Source: Roridomyces roridus
Lineage: Eukaryota; Basidiomycota; Agaricomycetes; Agaricales; Mycenaceae
Direction: 5' to 3'
Length of the DNA stretch: 64,000 nt
NCBI GenBank assembly: GCA_029378245.1
Contig: JARKIF010000042.1
Coordinates: 372,001 to 436,000 of the forward strand
The notes beneath the pieces were generated by a model. That model made no database searches, was not told the origin of the DNA, and saw only the letters and a list, made by a program, of their open reading frames with translations. This document shows positions 41,003-50,977 of the stretch, piece by piece. Positions within the stretch are counted from its first letter, which is position 1. Each line of letters begins with the position of its first letter. Made by a program: the position numbers and the translations under genes.

Positions 41003-41868
41003 ACTTGAAGGCAGGATCTCTGGAGCTACCTGGGATGCCCGAACGAAGTACGAATGTGCCAGGGCGGAAACGCGGGAAGATGTGGTCGGTTTGAAGACGC
41101 GTCGGCAGTTTCCGAATTGGCGTTCTCGCTCGACAGCAACCATCCCTGACCACTCACCACAGCTTCTGGCCTGCGTCCCTCGATCCGATAGGGCATTGCC
41201 CTGCTCATATGCACCGACTTGGCCGTGTGAAGCAGGGATTAGTGCAGCCCGTCAGCTTGGTGTGTATCTTTCCACTCCTCTTCCTCTCCTTCCAGTTGAC
41301 GAAATACCTTTATCTTAGCTCCGACTTCCTTCGCTCCAACTTCTCTACTCCCTCGAGGTCTTTTTGTTGCCGCGCGTGGACGACGAACACATTCATGCCA
41401 CCAATAAGTCGGCGATGACCGCCTCAGCAACTTAGTCGAGCCACGATGCGACGAGCTGCTCGAAGTCGCAGTGCTTCTGGCCCTACTCGAAGTGCGTGCA
41501 TTCGACCTGGTACGTGCTTTCCTCTCCGCGTACATTCCCTTCTCTGATTCGCAGAATCAGGAGCAAAACATTGCGCGAAAGGCCCGTCGAACGCCCCGAG
41601 CTCTCCATGTCCGTCCGCTACCCTATTCTGGGGTGCATCCGACAAATAGCTTTGGCTGCCAGTCGGCCAAGCCCTTTATACCCTCCCTCCCTCTTGAGTT
41701 TCGGCGAGCAAAGGATAACCCGAAGATCAGATAGCTGTGGCCATCGAGTCTTCACGAGACTGTTTCCTGGCATCCATGCTCGGATATCTCTCGGGGTCCT
41801 GCAGGTCGCGTGGCAGTCGTTGTGCTTCACCCGGTCCGCCAGCTTTCGCACTGGCTGGTGCACACGTC
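41003..41868. repeat. right copy of near-identical inverted spacer
   Basis: Mirror of 8204-9068. It lies between the start of D and the start of the intact GH28 gene. On the plus strand a frame reading LLEVAVLLALLEVRAFDL runs into a GTACGTGC donor near 41511, with TTCGCAG near 41555; this could be an exon of an unrecognised gene or a 5' UTR exon. Next to GH28 the similarity stops about 40 bp before its ATG. Confidence 0.8.
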
Positions 41869-41909
41869 CCATGCTTTTAAACGATGTCATCCCGGCTCTT
41901 TCTACCCAA

Positions 41910-43725
41910 ATGCTCACCAAAACCCTCGTATTCGCCCTCCTCTCCGTCGAGTCCGCCTGGGCATGTACTGGCACGATATCGGCGCTTACAGATGTCGCTG
42001 CTGCCGTGGCTTGCACGATAGTCAACGTCAACAGTTTCACTGTCCCTGCCGGCCAGTCATTCACGCTCAATCTCCTCGCTGGGACGACGGTCAACATTCG
42101 TGAAGCCCTTCTTCGCCCCAGGGAATGAAGCTCACAGTCGCACAGTCGGTGACATCACCTTCGGCGAGAAGCAGTGGGGCGGTCCTCTGTTTTCCATCAC
42201 GTTGAGTAGATCACGCTACTGCTTGATTCGCTACTGACCATTGCATCCAGTGGCTCCAATGTCACCTGTTAGTCTCGGGTGACTTTGTCGCACGACTGAT
42301 ACCGACGCACCTCGTAGTCAACGGCAATGGCCACACCTTCAATGGGAACGGACAGTTCTACTGGGTCAGTAGCAAATCTACCTACTTTGCAAGCCGACAT
42401 TGACACGACTCTTTGCAGGATGGAAAGGGCTCGAGCAGCGGGGCGACGACAAAGCCACGTCCAATGATGAAGTGAGTTTGCTGCATGCGTTCGTAGCTTT
42501 TCGTCTCATCAGGAGTGTCGTATCAGGGTCAAGACCTCCGGAACGTTCTCGGTATGGCCTCCACGCGAACGATATCAGGTGCATGGCCCATCTGACGCGC
42601 CTTGCGGTCGGCACAGAACCTCGTGGTTCTCAATTCTCCCGCGCAAGTGTTCAGCGTCGACAATGCCGCTCCGCTGACAATATCTGGCGTTACCATCGAC
42701 GATTGTGAGTATCATCATTCTTCTCCTCTCCGCCCTTGTGTCGCTGCGAGCATCAAGCTGATTCACTTGCAGCTCTCGGTGACCAAGCAAACTCTTTAAG
42801 CGCGGGAAAACCCGCCGGTGCGAACACGGATGGGTTCGACGTTGGGAACCAGGCTCCACTCACCGTCACAGGCTGGTGCGTCGCCTCCTGCTCACAGCCC
42901 AGTGTTCCTGGCTTACGCTGCGCTCCAGCACCGTCAAAAACCAAGACGACTGCATCGCCATCAATTCCGGCACGAGCATCACCTTTACGGGCAACCACTG
43001 CTCTGGCGGGCACGGTATATCCATTGTGAGTCTTTTGATAGGAGCAGTCCTCTCGCTGCTTGCCTCGTCTATCGTTTCCGTACACCATCATGCTAAACGT
43101 CTGACAGGGCTCCATTGACACAGGTGACGTCGTCTCGAATGTCACGATAAGCAATAATATCGTCTCCAGCGGGTTCGTCCTTTCTTCATTTCCCATTCTT
43201 TGCATCAATCGCTTACTCCGCGTCTCTAGCGCCAATGGGCTCCGCATCAAGACCATCGCAACCGCCACGAACGCCAGTGTGTCCGACGTCACCTACTCGG
43301 GCAATACAGTCTCTGGCGTGACTGGTTTCGGGCTGCTCATTGACCAGGTCTGGGTCACCGACCTTCTCAGTTCAGCTTGACTTATACGGACCTGCAGAGC
43401 TATCCCTCGACGCTCGGGACGCCTGGCAGTGGTGTGATTATCTCGGTTCGTCCTTGAATTCGTCCACTCTTACCATGTCCTGACGACGACTTTCTAGGGC
43501 ATCAACTTTGTCGGCACGAATGCGTTCACAATCCCGGCGGGTGTCACACCCGTTGCGGTCAACTGTGGCTCGGGGTCGTGTCAGGGTGTGTCTTCTTCCT
43601 CCGTGCTCCTGCGAGGGCTGACTGTCTGTGCAGGGACGTGGAATTGGGCGGGGCTCAAGGTCTCGGGTGGATCGGCGGACGAGATCAACTACGCGGGGAT
43701 CACTGGCTTCTCGGAGTCGGATTGA
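41910..43725 (+). CDS. secreted endopolygalacturonase, GH28, 14 exons
   Basis: The model is a 361-residue protein from exons 41910-42099, 42146-42200, 42251-42267, 42318-42364, 42419-42471, 42527-42551, 42617-42704, 42773-42875, 42929-43025, 43108-43172, 43230-43347, 43398-43445, 43498-43585 and 43634-43725. All introns are GT-AG and the coding length is 1086 nt, divisible by three. GH28 enzymes hydrolyse alpha-1,4 links in homogalacturonan by inversion. Visible: a signal peptide ([18 protein letters not shown]); NTD at 176-178; QDD with both catalytic Asp at 199-200; GHG at 220-222; RIK at 252-254; and paired Cys near the C-terminus ([10 protein letters not shown]). Length is normal for fungal endo-enzymes. 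The left-arm copy is dead, so pectin cleavage from this locus depends on this gene. Confidence 0.93.
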
Positions 43726-43857
43726 AGGCCATGGTGGGAGTTTCACGGTGCTCGGCGTCTGTCGCAATGGACGTTGCTTTGTACATACCCGATAAGTAAC
43801 CTTACATAGTCCCTGCAAAGGAGTCTCGACCTATGTAAAGTAAATCGATTTCTATGA

Positions 43858-45600
43858 CTAGGAACTTGTACTCGCGTTCCAAATCCTCTTCCCTGCTTTA
43901 ATATCCACCCGATGGTTCAAGAGGACCCAGTCCGGATTGCAGCACCACCAACGCATGTGATCCAAGAACCGCAACTGCTGTTGAGCCGATAGCGGGCCGC
44001 ATACAAAGCCGTTCAATCCCAACCGCTCAGACACGGCCTGCAATTCCATCTCGACTTCGCGTGGCATCGGAGAATGATGCAGGGAGAACCCTTGGAGTGC
44101 AGGCCGCGGCATTGTCAAGCGAGACTCGAGCATGCGCTGGAACAATTCGTAGTCGATTGTGGATGGGTCCCGTTGGTCAAATGTCAAGTGAATGTGAGAT
44201 AGGGCGGGGCCTAGGGTGACGGATGCATCGCCGGTGACTTGAAGGAGGGAAACCAAGGCGTCGGGAACAGTGGGCTCGTTCGAGTTGATCAAGTCACGGT
44301 AGATGACGGCGAGCTCCTTGATGAAGGGATATCTTTGAAGAAGTTCCTTGACCACGTCCGATACGTCGCAATAGCCTATGATTCCGAGCTTTCGGAAGCG
44401 CGGTGCGGAAGCAATGAACCGCTCGAGAGGCTCGCCGATGAGGCTCCAAACCTCGCTGCGCGTGACCACGAAGGAGAGTTGCTTGAGGCTGGGTGCCTCG
44501 AGGTACTTTAGCAAACAAGGCGCTGAGACGGAGAGGCGCTGGAGCCTCGGCAGGATGCATTTGGAATCCCTGCGCAGCTTGATATCTGACTCGGGCCCTG
44601 GGTCAATGTTAAGATTGGCCACGACGAGGGTGGGGCTTGCACGCAGGATATCGCAGAGGCGCTGGGCGCCCACGCGTGCAGACAAGTGGGTTAACCGGGA
44701 GCCGGTAACGTTGAAGGAGAGGGGAGTACGACCGCGGATGATGACAGCATCCGTCAAGCAGGGCGCATTTCCAAAGCAATCCACCGAGTGGATCGATCGT
44801 GTGTCTATGTCGTTGCACCTGAGCCCTACTTTGCGCAGCAAGGGGAGTCGGTCGTGAATGGTGCTGCGGTGGAGGAGGGAGACCATGACCGGTGTTATCT
44901 CGAAATAAACCTCCTCCCATTTTTCGGAGAAGTCCATGAGACGGTGGAGGGCATTACCCGCGCTCTTGTAATCATTCTTGGTGATGAAGATGATTCTGAG
45001 TGTTTTCGCGCGCTCGACTTGAGTCACCCACGCCTCCATAGGCGGGAACGGGATCCACGTGGAAAAACACAGCACCAACTGGGACCACAATGACGGCGTC
45101 GAGATCGCGATATCCCTCCAGCGACTGCAAACGTGAGTCGACGTCCAGGGACTGTGAGATGTCACCCGGCCATCGACTTCCGACGCCAAGATCGGGAGCG
45201 CGAAGCCAAAGATATGACGAAGTAATTCGGGTGGCATTCGTCGAAGAGGGGAAAGTGTCGTCCGCCTGAGCTGCTGGGACCAGGAGACCATCTCGTCTAC
45301 CACCCGCAATTGTTGCTCCTGCTCTGAGGAATCCGCGATCCTCGCGAAGATCTTGGCCAGCTGGGACGGCTGCTCAGACCCCCGCGAGAGTTCGTCTCGA
45401 AGACATGTGAGATCAGACTCCAACTCGCGTGTCATCGAGCGGATGAAAGCTTTTTGGGTGGACTCCGGGGCTTCATTCGAGTGGAAGAGTGCGGAGATTC
45501 GGGTGCTTGACAGAGAGCTCTCGCCTCGAAGGGCTCTCAGACGTTCGAGGTTTTCAAGAAACTGGTTGGTACGGCAGATTAGCGAACATTCGACGACCAT
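43858..45600 (-). CDS. F-box/LRR-like protein, divergent long form
   Basis: 580 residues. The N-terminus has CSLIC rather than CxxCG. SNEAPESTQKAFIR at about 52-65 is followed by a longer acidic/Gln coiled coil (about 65-110), then an F-box at about 116-175 (SPLRRMPPELLRHIF to STPSLWSQLVL). The LRR-like part is about 350 residues. The tail is extended: WWCCNPDWVLLNH and about 18 more residues, instead of stopping at PWI. It has no AG-ATG start. The closest relative in the window is the pseudogene at 59544-61162 (shared HSNDPPE/HSNEAPE and CSRWR patterns). It converges on GH28 with about 130 bp between stops. Confidence 0.85.
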   Translation of the reverse strand: MVVECSLICRTNQFLENLERLRALRGESSLSSTRISALFHSNEAPESTQKAFIRSMTRELESDLTCLRDELSRGSEQPSQLAKIFARIADSSEQEQQLRVVDEMVSWSQQLRRTTLSPLRRMPPELLRHIFGFALPILASEVDGRVTSHSPWTSTHVCSRWRDIAISTPSLWSQLVLCFSTWIPFPPMEAWVTQVERAKTLRIIFITKNDYKSAGNALHRLMDFSEKWEEVYFEITPVMVSLLHRSTIHDRLPLLRKVGLRCNDIDTRSIHSVDCFGNAPCLTDAVIIRGRTPLSFNVTGSRLTHLSARVGAQRLCDILRASPTLVVANLNIDPGPESDIKLRRDSKCILPRLQRLSVSAPCLLKYLEAPSLKQLSFVVTRSEVWSLIGEPLERFIASAPRFRKLGIIGYCDVSDVVKELLQRYPFIKELAVIYRDLINSNEPTVPDALVSLLQVTGDASVTLGPALSHIHLTFDQRDPSTIDYELFQRMLESRLTMPRPALQGFSLHHSPMPREVEMELQAVSERLGLNGFVCGPLSAQQQLRFLDHMRWWCCNPDWVLLNHRVDIKAGKRIWNASTSS

Positions 45601-46573
45601 GGTAGGAGCTCACCTCGGAAAGATCCATGGGGAGGCAAGACTGTGATGTGGGTGGAAGGTAGAAGCAAACGCTGTTGAGAACAACCAAACACTGCACGCA
45701 ATTTGGGCTCGGTTGTGGAACAATGAGAAGGAGATTTACCATTTTGGTCCAAGGAAAGGATAATGGCGCAAGTTTACGCGCGGTCCCGTGGCCGCAGTCT
45801 CGTGGCATCTTCCTTCCCAGCACTACACTCGCGCGCGCGAGCTCTTTATCTCGCCTCGCACCGGTCTTTTTCACTGCGACTTCAGCTTTTGCTGAGAGTC
45901 ACTCTACCACACCGTCTGAATCACCACGCACACCAGAGGAAGAAAAGCACTCACATCAGGACCGAGCGTTTCTTATCCGAATCTTCATCGCCTTGCCAGC
46001 GCGGATCGAAGCCCATTGGCATTGAGCCCATGGCCACGCTTGGGCAGTATGGTTAGGTCCAAGCACAGGCCATCGCAATGACCTCCAAGCGGACATCGGA
46101 TACGGTCGGCCCTGCACGCATGCGCAATGCTCGTCCAGATTTCGTGTATCGTCCACAGGCTGGCCAGCGTGCCCAGCGTGCCATGTGAGATCCGAGGAAA
46201 ATCGCCCACGCCAGCGAGGCAACTTTGGGGGGATGATTTGACCCGGAATGCGAAGTGGAACTCGGCTGTAAGTGGACTTGATTCGCTGCAGCATGGAGGA
46301 ATCCAGAGAGGCCGGTGCCCGCCCGCCAGAGGGGGAGAGGCCTCAATCGCGGTGGGTTTCAAGGATGGTCGAGATTGAGCATCACTAGCGAGACTCTGGA
46401 GACGCTGGATGAGTGGGCGACGTTAGACTTCAGGCCATAGTTTTCGACCGCCGGCAGCCTCGTATCCGCCAGAGGAAAAGAAAGCAGTGGGATCGAAAAA
46501 TGGAGAGAGCAAACGGAGAGAAGTTGACGCGTCGGAACACCGCCCTTCTTTCTCCCTTCTTTCTCCCACCACT
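45601..46573. other. intergenic, no supported gene
   Basis: Minus-strand frames around 45956-46362 and a plus-strand run near 46340-46437 (ending TLETLDEWATLDFRP) look faintly coding, but neither has a start, splice sites or a recognised domain. They could be relics of another F-box-like gene. The right part, from about 46505, belongs to the second inverted repeat. Confidence 0.35.
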
Positions 46574-46578
46574 GGCAC

Positions 46579-46869
46579 TGTAGACAAGAATACTCAGTCG
46601 GGCACGCGTATGCGAGTGAACGACTATATTGTACCTGTAGACAAGAATACTACAACACATGTGAGTAAGAGAGACGAAAGAAATAAGTAGAGATGTACCT
46701 CAGTCGGGCACGCGTATGCGAGTGAACGACTGAGGTACGCTCGTCTATTCTAGGAGTTTAAATAGTGAATGGAACAAGATTCTAGTCGATGCATATTTAG
46801 ATTCTAAAGAGAAGATGAACGTACGAACACCAGGAGAAATACGTGGGGACAACCGCGCCACATTCAACA
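46579..46869 (+). mobile_element. solo LTR, 291 bp (TGTA...AACA)
   Basis: Flanked by a 5-bp duplication GGCAC (46574-46578 and 46870-46874). Segment A (TGTAGACAAGAATAC) occurs at 46579 and again near 46636. Segment B (CTCAGTC, then GGGCACGCGTATGCGAGTG, then GAC) occurs near 46593 and again near 46700, where it closes as a hairpin with stem GTACCTCAGTC/GACTGAGGTAC. The plan A-B-A-B and the stem are the same as in the solo LTR at 24176-24467, while A and the hairpin loop are different sequences. Length and position of parts also agree, so they are diverged members of one LTR family. Confidence 0.8.
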
Positions 46870-47048
46870 GGCACTACGTTCTAAGAGCTGCGCTAAGTAC
46901 GAGAAGTGCTCCTGCTCGGCCGATAATAGAAACCCTTGAGCAAAGGGTCTCGGTGTTGCTTTACTACCAGCTTCACGGATTCGGACCCGTGGTTTTTGCA
47001 AGTCCCTGGCCTTTACTCGCCTTGAATAGCGCTCAAATAGTTCTACTA

Positions 47049-47935
47049 CTACTGGCAATGCACAACCTGGACACTACGATTCAAAGATTTAAGCCATGGA
47101 CACTGGAGTCGTGTGTCCACATGAAGAACCTGCACATTCGGGCACGCCTCCAACACACCCCTCACAATGTCCTCCCTCGCTCCAAGGACGGCCAGATTCC
47201 TAACTGAAGGCGCCCTCCACTCAGCGCCCTCAAGATAATTTATCAACAAATGATGTAAAATTGCCGGGGAGGTTTTCCCTGATGCTGAATCATACGCTCT
47301 GTCCCCCTTAAACTGGGCTCACTCCCCAGAGTCGTATCTGGGGCAGAAAACCGCAACTCGAGGTGCATAATTTGCTCAGGGAGCGAAGCGAGTGCAGCCA
47401 ACGCCAACGCAGCAGAATCCGGAGCTACGTTCACGTACTCGACGCAAAGGCGACCCAGATTCGGTGCGAGGGTCTCACCGAGTGCGTCTAGCAGCTCGAG
47501 AACCCAGCCAGTCCATGGTGGGAGCTTGGAACCGCCGTCTCGAGTTCCGACGACTTGGATCGTAATAGAACGGCAGGCGAGGTCGGGGATAGCATTATTC
47601 TGGTCCTCTGGAGCGTCTTTCACCCATAAAAGGCTCGTAAGCCTTTGAAAAATCGATGGAGCAGGTACGGGGACAAGCCAATCGTCCCGCTCGGCGTCTG
47701 GCGTTCGACGCCGCCGCGTCGGCCGGAGAAAGTGCTCGCAATATGCAAACGACGGGATATAGGCATCGCGCGAAGAGACGTGGTCGTAGATCGCCGCCCA
47801 GGTCGAATTGACGAGGATGGATGCTTTCATGAACGTCAGGCGCTCTTGAGGAGTGAGAGGCATGGTCCAGGTTGTGGCCATAATCTCTGTGAGGAGTTCG
47901 ACGGGAAGCTGGGGGAGGGTGGTTTGCGGAGCCAT
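47049..47935 (-). pseudogene. short F-box-like family gene broken by a 65-bp insertion
   Basis: Nearly identical to the intact gene at 61923-62744 from MAPQTTLPQLPVELLTEI to GTERMIQ. There 65 bp (47220-47284) are inserted, adding HQGKPPRQFYIIC and a stop. After the insertion the old frame continues WRAPSVRNLAVLGA to VQVVHCQ, stop 47049-47051. The truncated 230-residue product would keep the F-box-like start (about 8-50) and lose the last LRR-like repeat. Confidence 0.8.
47220..47284 (-). other. 65-bp insertion in the short-family gene
   Basis: On the minus strand it starts CATCAGGGAAAACC and ends GGGCGCTGAG. It is absent from the otherwise near-identical copy at 61923-62744. It has no GT donor, so it is not a simple intron. 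The start (AGCATCAGGGAA) recurs near 63046-63057 and in variant form near 1497-1515, which suggests a small mobile element. No clear target duplication. Confidence 0.6.
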
Positions 47936-48247
47936 AGGGTTGAATTCGGTGGCAGGTTGGCTCCCCCATTAAATACATCCTGTGTTTTGACCGGAAATGC
48001 AGAAACAGACGATTTGGTCGGCAAGGAGGAGCGTGAAAGGAGTGGTAATGCCGGTAAGACAGCGATTGGGTCGCCAAAGCGGGGCCGCTCGATCAGGCAC
48101 GGCGGAAAATAGGCAGTACGATCCATTCTCCGAGAGCAGGAAAGGGGACTCGAAAGTCTCAGGAACGCTGCGCTAATGCAAAATAGTGGATTGAAAAGAA
48201 GAGTGATTTATTTACTCAGAGAACCGAGACACACGAATATATAAAAT

Positions 48248-49804
48248 TCAGTTCCACGGACACGAGTATACCCAACGATCAATGCAAGTCTTTTGGTCAG
48301 ATTCCACCACGAGATGCAATCCACCTTCCCGGAGTGAATCCATTCCAACAAGCGTTACAGGATCAACATCGTGATCCCCATACGCCAGAAATTCAGCAAC
48401 GCCGAGTGCACGATATGGCTCTCGGCGACGGGACTGGAGCATTTTGAGAAAAAGGGGATAGTCGACGCGCATCGGCGGGACTATTCCAAAACGAATTTCG
48501 TACAGGTGCGGGGAGACCAGGGGAGGGACTCCGACAGTGAGCATTGTCGAATGCTCGTCCACTGCTTCGTTGTCGTCGGAGCAGAACATGAGGTTGAGAC
48601 TGGTGATCAACGGATATTTCTTGAGGATCGCGGCGGTCGTATTGGCATCAGGGCAACCTGTAATGCACAGTCGGCTTGGGGTGCACGAGGAGCGGAGGAT
48701 GAAGGGGTCCAAGCACTCGAATGGGTCTTCACCCGCGAGCCCGACACCTATTTCGGACAGCGCAGGGGCTCGGATGTAATCCAAGACCTTGATTTCGGAT
48801 ACGTTAAGTCGTTGGAGATGCAACAGGTCGATGGATTCATCAAGTGGTGCCGGCCATGGTGCACTACTGGTTTGAACTAGAATCGTGGCCTCGACCAGGT
48901 TGGTCGCCAATTTGAGGAAGCGTTGATGCATCTCCCAGGGCCCTTCGACGCCATATCTGGTGAGCTGATGCACTGGAAGGAGGACCGGCACAAAGCGAAC
49001 TTCGTGGTCGACTCCCGCATCCAACAGAGACGACGCGGTCTCGAAACATTTGATCGATTCCACGCCGGCCTGACTGTCTGCGTTACACCATTGAATCCAC
49101 AGCCTCTGTAGCGATGGGACACGGCCTCGGAGCGCAGGTAACACAAGTACCAAAGCTCCAGTCAGCTGGATACTGAGCTCTTCCCAGCGAGCGGAATGCT
49201 CCGCCAAAATTTCGAATAGCCGCAGCTGACTGGCAGAGTCACCTTTCTCCGATCCGTAGAAGTGTACCTGCAATTTGAGCGGGCAGGAACGTTCCACTTG
49301 TGCCTGAATCATCTCAGGCGGTGGATACATGGTCGCGTCGAAACTACAGTCGATGTAGACTTTCTGCCACAGGGATGGTGTGGAAACCGCAACTTTTCGC
49401 CATCGACTGCTGACCTGGGTGAGAATCCACGGGCTGCGCTCGATATCCGATGCTTTCCCACCCATTTCGGCGAACGAGGGCAACGTCGACGAGAATACTT
49501 CAGCGAGTATCTCGGATGGCATCCGTCGAAGCGGGGAGAGAATGGCGGAGTTTTGGGAGTGGTATTCCGACAGCTGGGCACGCTCCGCTTCCAGTTGGTG
49601 GAGACGGTTCCGGAGCTGGCATATATCCTCGTCAAGAGACGCCAGACGCGCCGCGGTCTTGGATGTAACAGTCCGAACATAAGCTGTTTCAGCGCTTCCT
49701 GGTGCTTCATTCGATTTCAGGAGACGTTGATATCGCGCCAAGGTTTCGGGGGATGGAATGAGCTCTTCTTTCGATGAACCGCACTCGGAGCAGTTTGACG
49801 ACAT
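48248..49804 (-). CDS. F-box/LRR-like protein (CSECGSS type)
   Basis: 518 residues from MSSNCSECGSSKEE; the frame stays open for 46 codons upstream, but CAG immediately precedes this ATG as in relatives. SNEAPGSAETAYVRTV at about 31-46, coiled coil about 52-88 (LDEDICQLRNRLHQLEAER), F-box about 90-150 (SPLRRMPSEILAEVF to STPSLWQKVYI), LRR-like remainder, tail WVYSCPWN. It shares the SNEAPGSAE block with the gene at 26468-28042. Its 3' end lies about 120 bp from the second inverted repeat. Confidence 0.87.
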   Translation of the reverse strand: MSSNCSECGSSKEELIPSPETLARYQRLLKSNEAPGSAETAYVRTVTSKTAARLASLDEDICQLRNRLHQLEAERAQLSEYHSQNSAILSPLRRMPSEILAEVFSSTLPSFAEMGGKASDIERSPWILTQVSSRWRKVAVSTPSLWQKVYIDCSFDATMYPPPEMIQAQVERSCPLKLQVHFYGSEKGDSASQLRLFEILAEHSARWEELSIQLTGALVLVLPALRGRVPSLQRLWIQWCNADSQAGVESIKCFETASSLLDAGVDHEVRFVPVLLPVHQLTRYGVEGPWEMHQRFLKLATNLVEATILVQTSSAPWPAPLDESIDLLHLQRLNVSEIKVLDYIRAPALSEIGVGLAGEDPFECLDPFILRSSCTPSRLCITGCPDANTTAAILKKYPLITSLNLMFCSDDNEAVDEHSTMLTVGVPPLVSPHLYEIRFGIVPPMRVDYPLFLKMLQSRRREPYRALGVAEFLAYGDHDVDPVTLVGMDSLREGGLHLVVESDQKTCIDRWVYSCPWN

Positions 49805-49942
49805 CTGGAGATCTATAAGCATGCGAATAGTACTTCTAGATTCCTTGAGAACATTACCTCGACGAGTTGGGACGCCTTGTGAAGGATGACGATTCACTTG
49901 ATGGTGGTAACGGTCAAGAGACGCGTACACACATGTACACAA

Positions 49943-50920
49943 ACCCTATCTATTCAAATTTGCTGCTGCTTATTCTGTGGGGGTGCTCTCTGAGTCTGAG
50001 TGAGCTGAAACTATCCTGCCCATTGTGACTTCGATCACCAACAATCTCAGTCCCTCCCCAGCCGTGAAAGCCCAATTTGAGCCACAAACTTGAAACACTT
50101 TCAAACGGTATTAATGGTCACTATGTAATTTGTGACCGCCCGGCGCCGACAGACGAAAACAAAATGGTTGAAGCTAGGGTCTCCGCTGCACCGCCGCCCA
50201 TGCGACTCGCTCTATCGGGCGGGCACACATGTGCGGCTTCCCACGATCAAACATGTGACAAACAAGTCCAACATCGCTTTGTGATGATCCGACTGATCTC
50301 TTGTCTTGAACAACCACGGTCCTCTGGCTCAACAGGGCTCAAGGCAGTGGCCTCTGCTGAATCTGTTTTCTACTCTTCAACTGGCTAGAGAATAGCTTGG
50401 AGTCCCAGTCGAACACTCGTGACGTACAGGCAGGCTGAGGCAGCCGGACCTCCGCGCGGCGAGTCAAGCCCGCTGTTCAGTCGACTTCTTCCATCTTTTT
50501 TTTTTTTTTTTTGGCGATGCCTTTGAAGACTCTGGTCTGAGTCTCTCAGGTTTTGCAACGGACAGTTAGATCGTCACGGCTGCGGTGACCCGACTCTTCA
50601 GACTTCTTGTTCTTGCACCACATTGCACACGTCGATGGCTCCCGCATCCTGCCACTCGTGTAAATTCTTTTCTCCATACGCCCCCGCTGCATACGACGTA
50701 TCATCGGCCTTGTCACCTTTCCCGGTAAATGACAAGCTCCTAAAGCTTCCTGAAGTCGGGCCACCAATCCGCTTCCCGGAACCATTGCCTCGTTCACCTT
50801 ACGGACTGCCAGCAGATTGTCAGGATCCTTGGTTTTGATGCGCCTTTGCTCCCCTAATCCCGGTTCCATCTTCTCGGTTGGCCTTCTCATGAGAAAAAGG
50901 AACTCACCTGATACCAATGG
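49943..50920. other. intergenic with a 17-nt T-run
   Basis: No gene supported. A run of 17 T's at 50496-50512 follows a GC-rich stretch (CTCCGCGCGGCGAG); read on the minus strand it could be the poly-A of a retrocopy, but no flanking duplication was found. Confidence 0.4.
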
Positions 50921-50927
50921 TATAAAT
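50921..50927 (+). promoter_or_regulatory. TATA box of the S41 protease gene
   Basis: TATAAAT about 50 bp upstream of the ATG at 50978-50980, at the usual distance for the strong TATA promoters of secreted fungal enzymes. Confidence 0.55.
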
Positions 50928-50977
50928 ACGACGTCGACCCGAGGAGACAGATAACGCCAGCATTCCTCTTCTGCAGG

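Larger units (their letters stand above)
46505..48126 (-). repeat. left copy of second inverted repeat
   Basis: Matches about 61660-63005 in inverted orientation. It covers the short F-box-family gene, its upstream region (minus-strand ACTGCCTATTTTCCGCC block near 48100) and its downstream region (GGCGGTGTTCCGACGCG, 46520-46545 against 62970-63000). The left copy additionally contains a solo LTR (46579-46869) and a 65-bp insertion (47220-47284). Confidence 0.7.

Noticed and set aside
45956..46437. A gene between the F-box gene and the solo LTR
   Set aside because: Several overlapping frames on both strands but no start, splice-consistent model or recognised motif; at best a relic.
50496..50512. 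T-run as a Pol III terminator or SINE tail
   Set aside because: No A and B boxes found within 300 bp on either strand and no target duplication.
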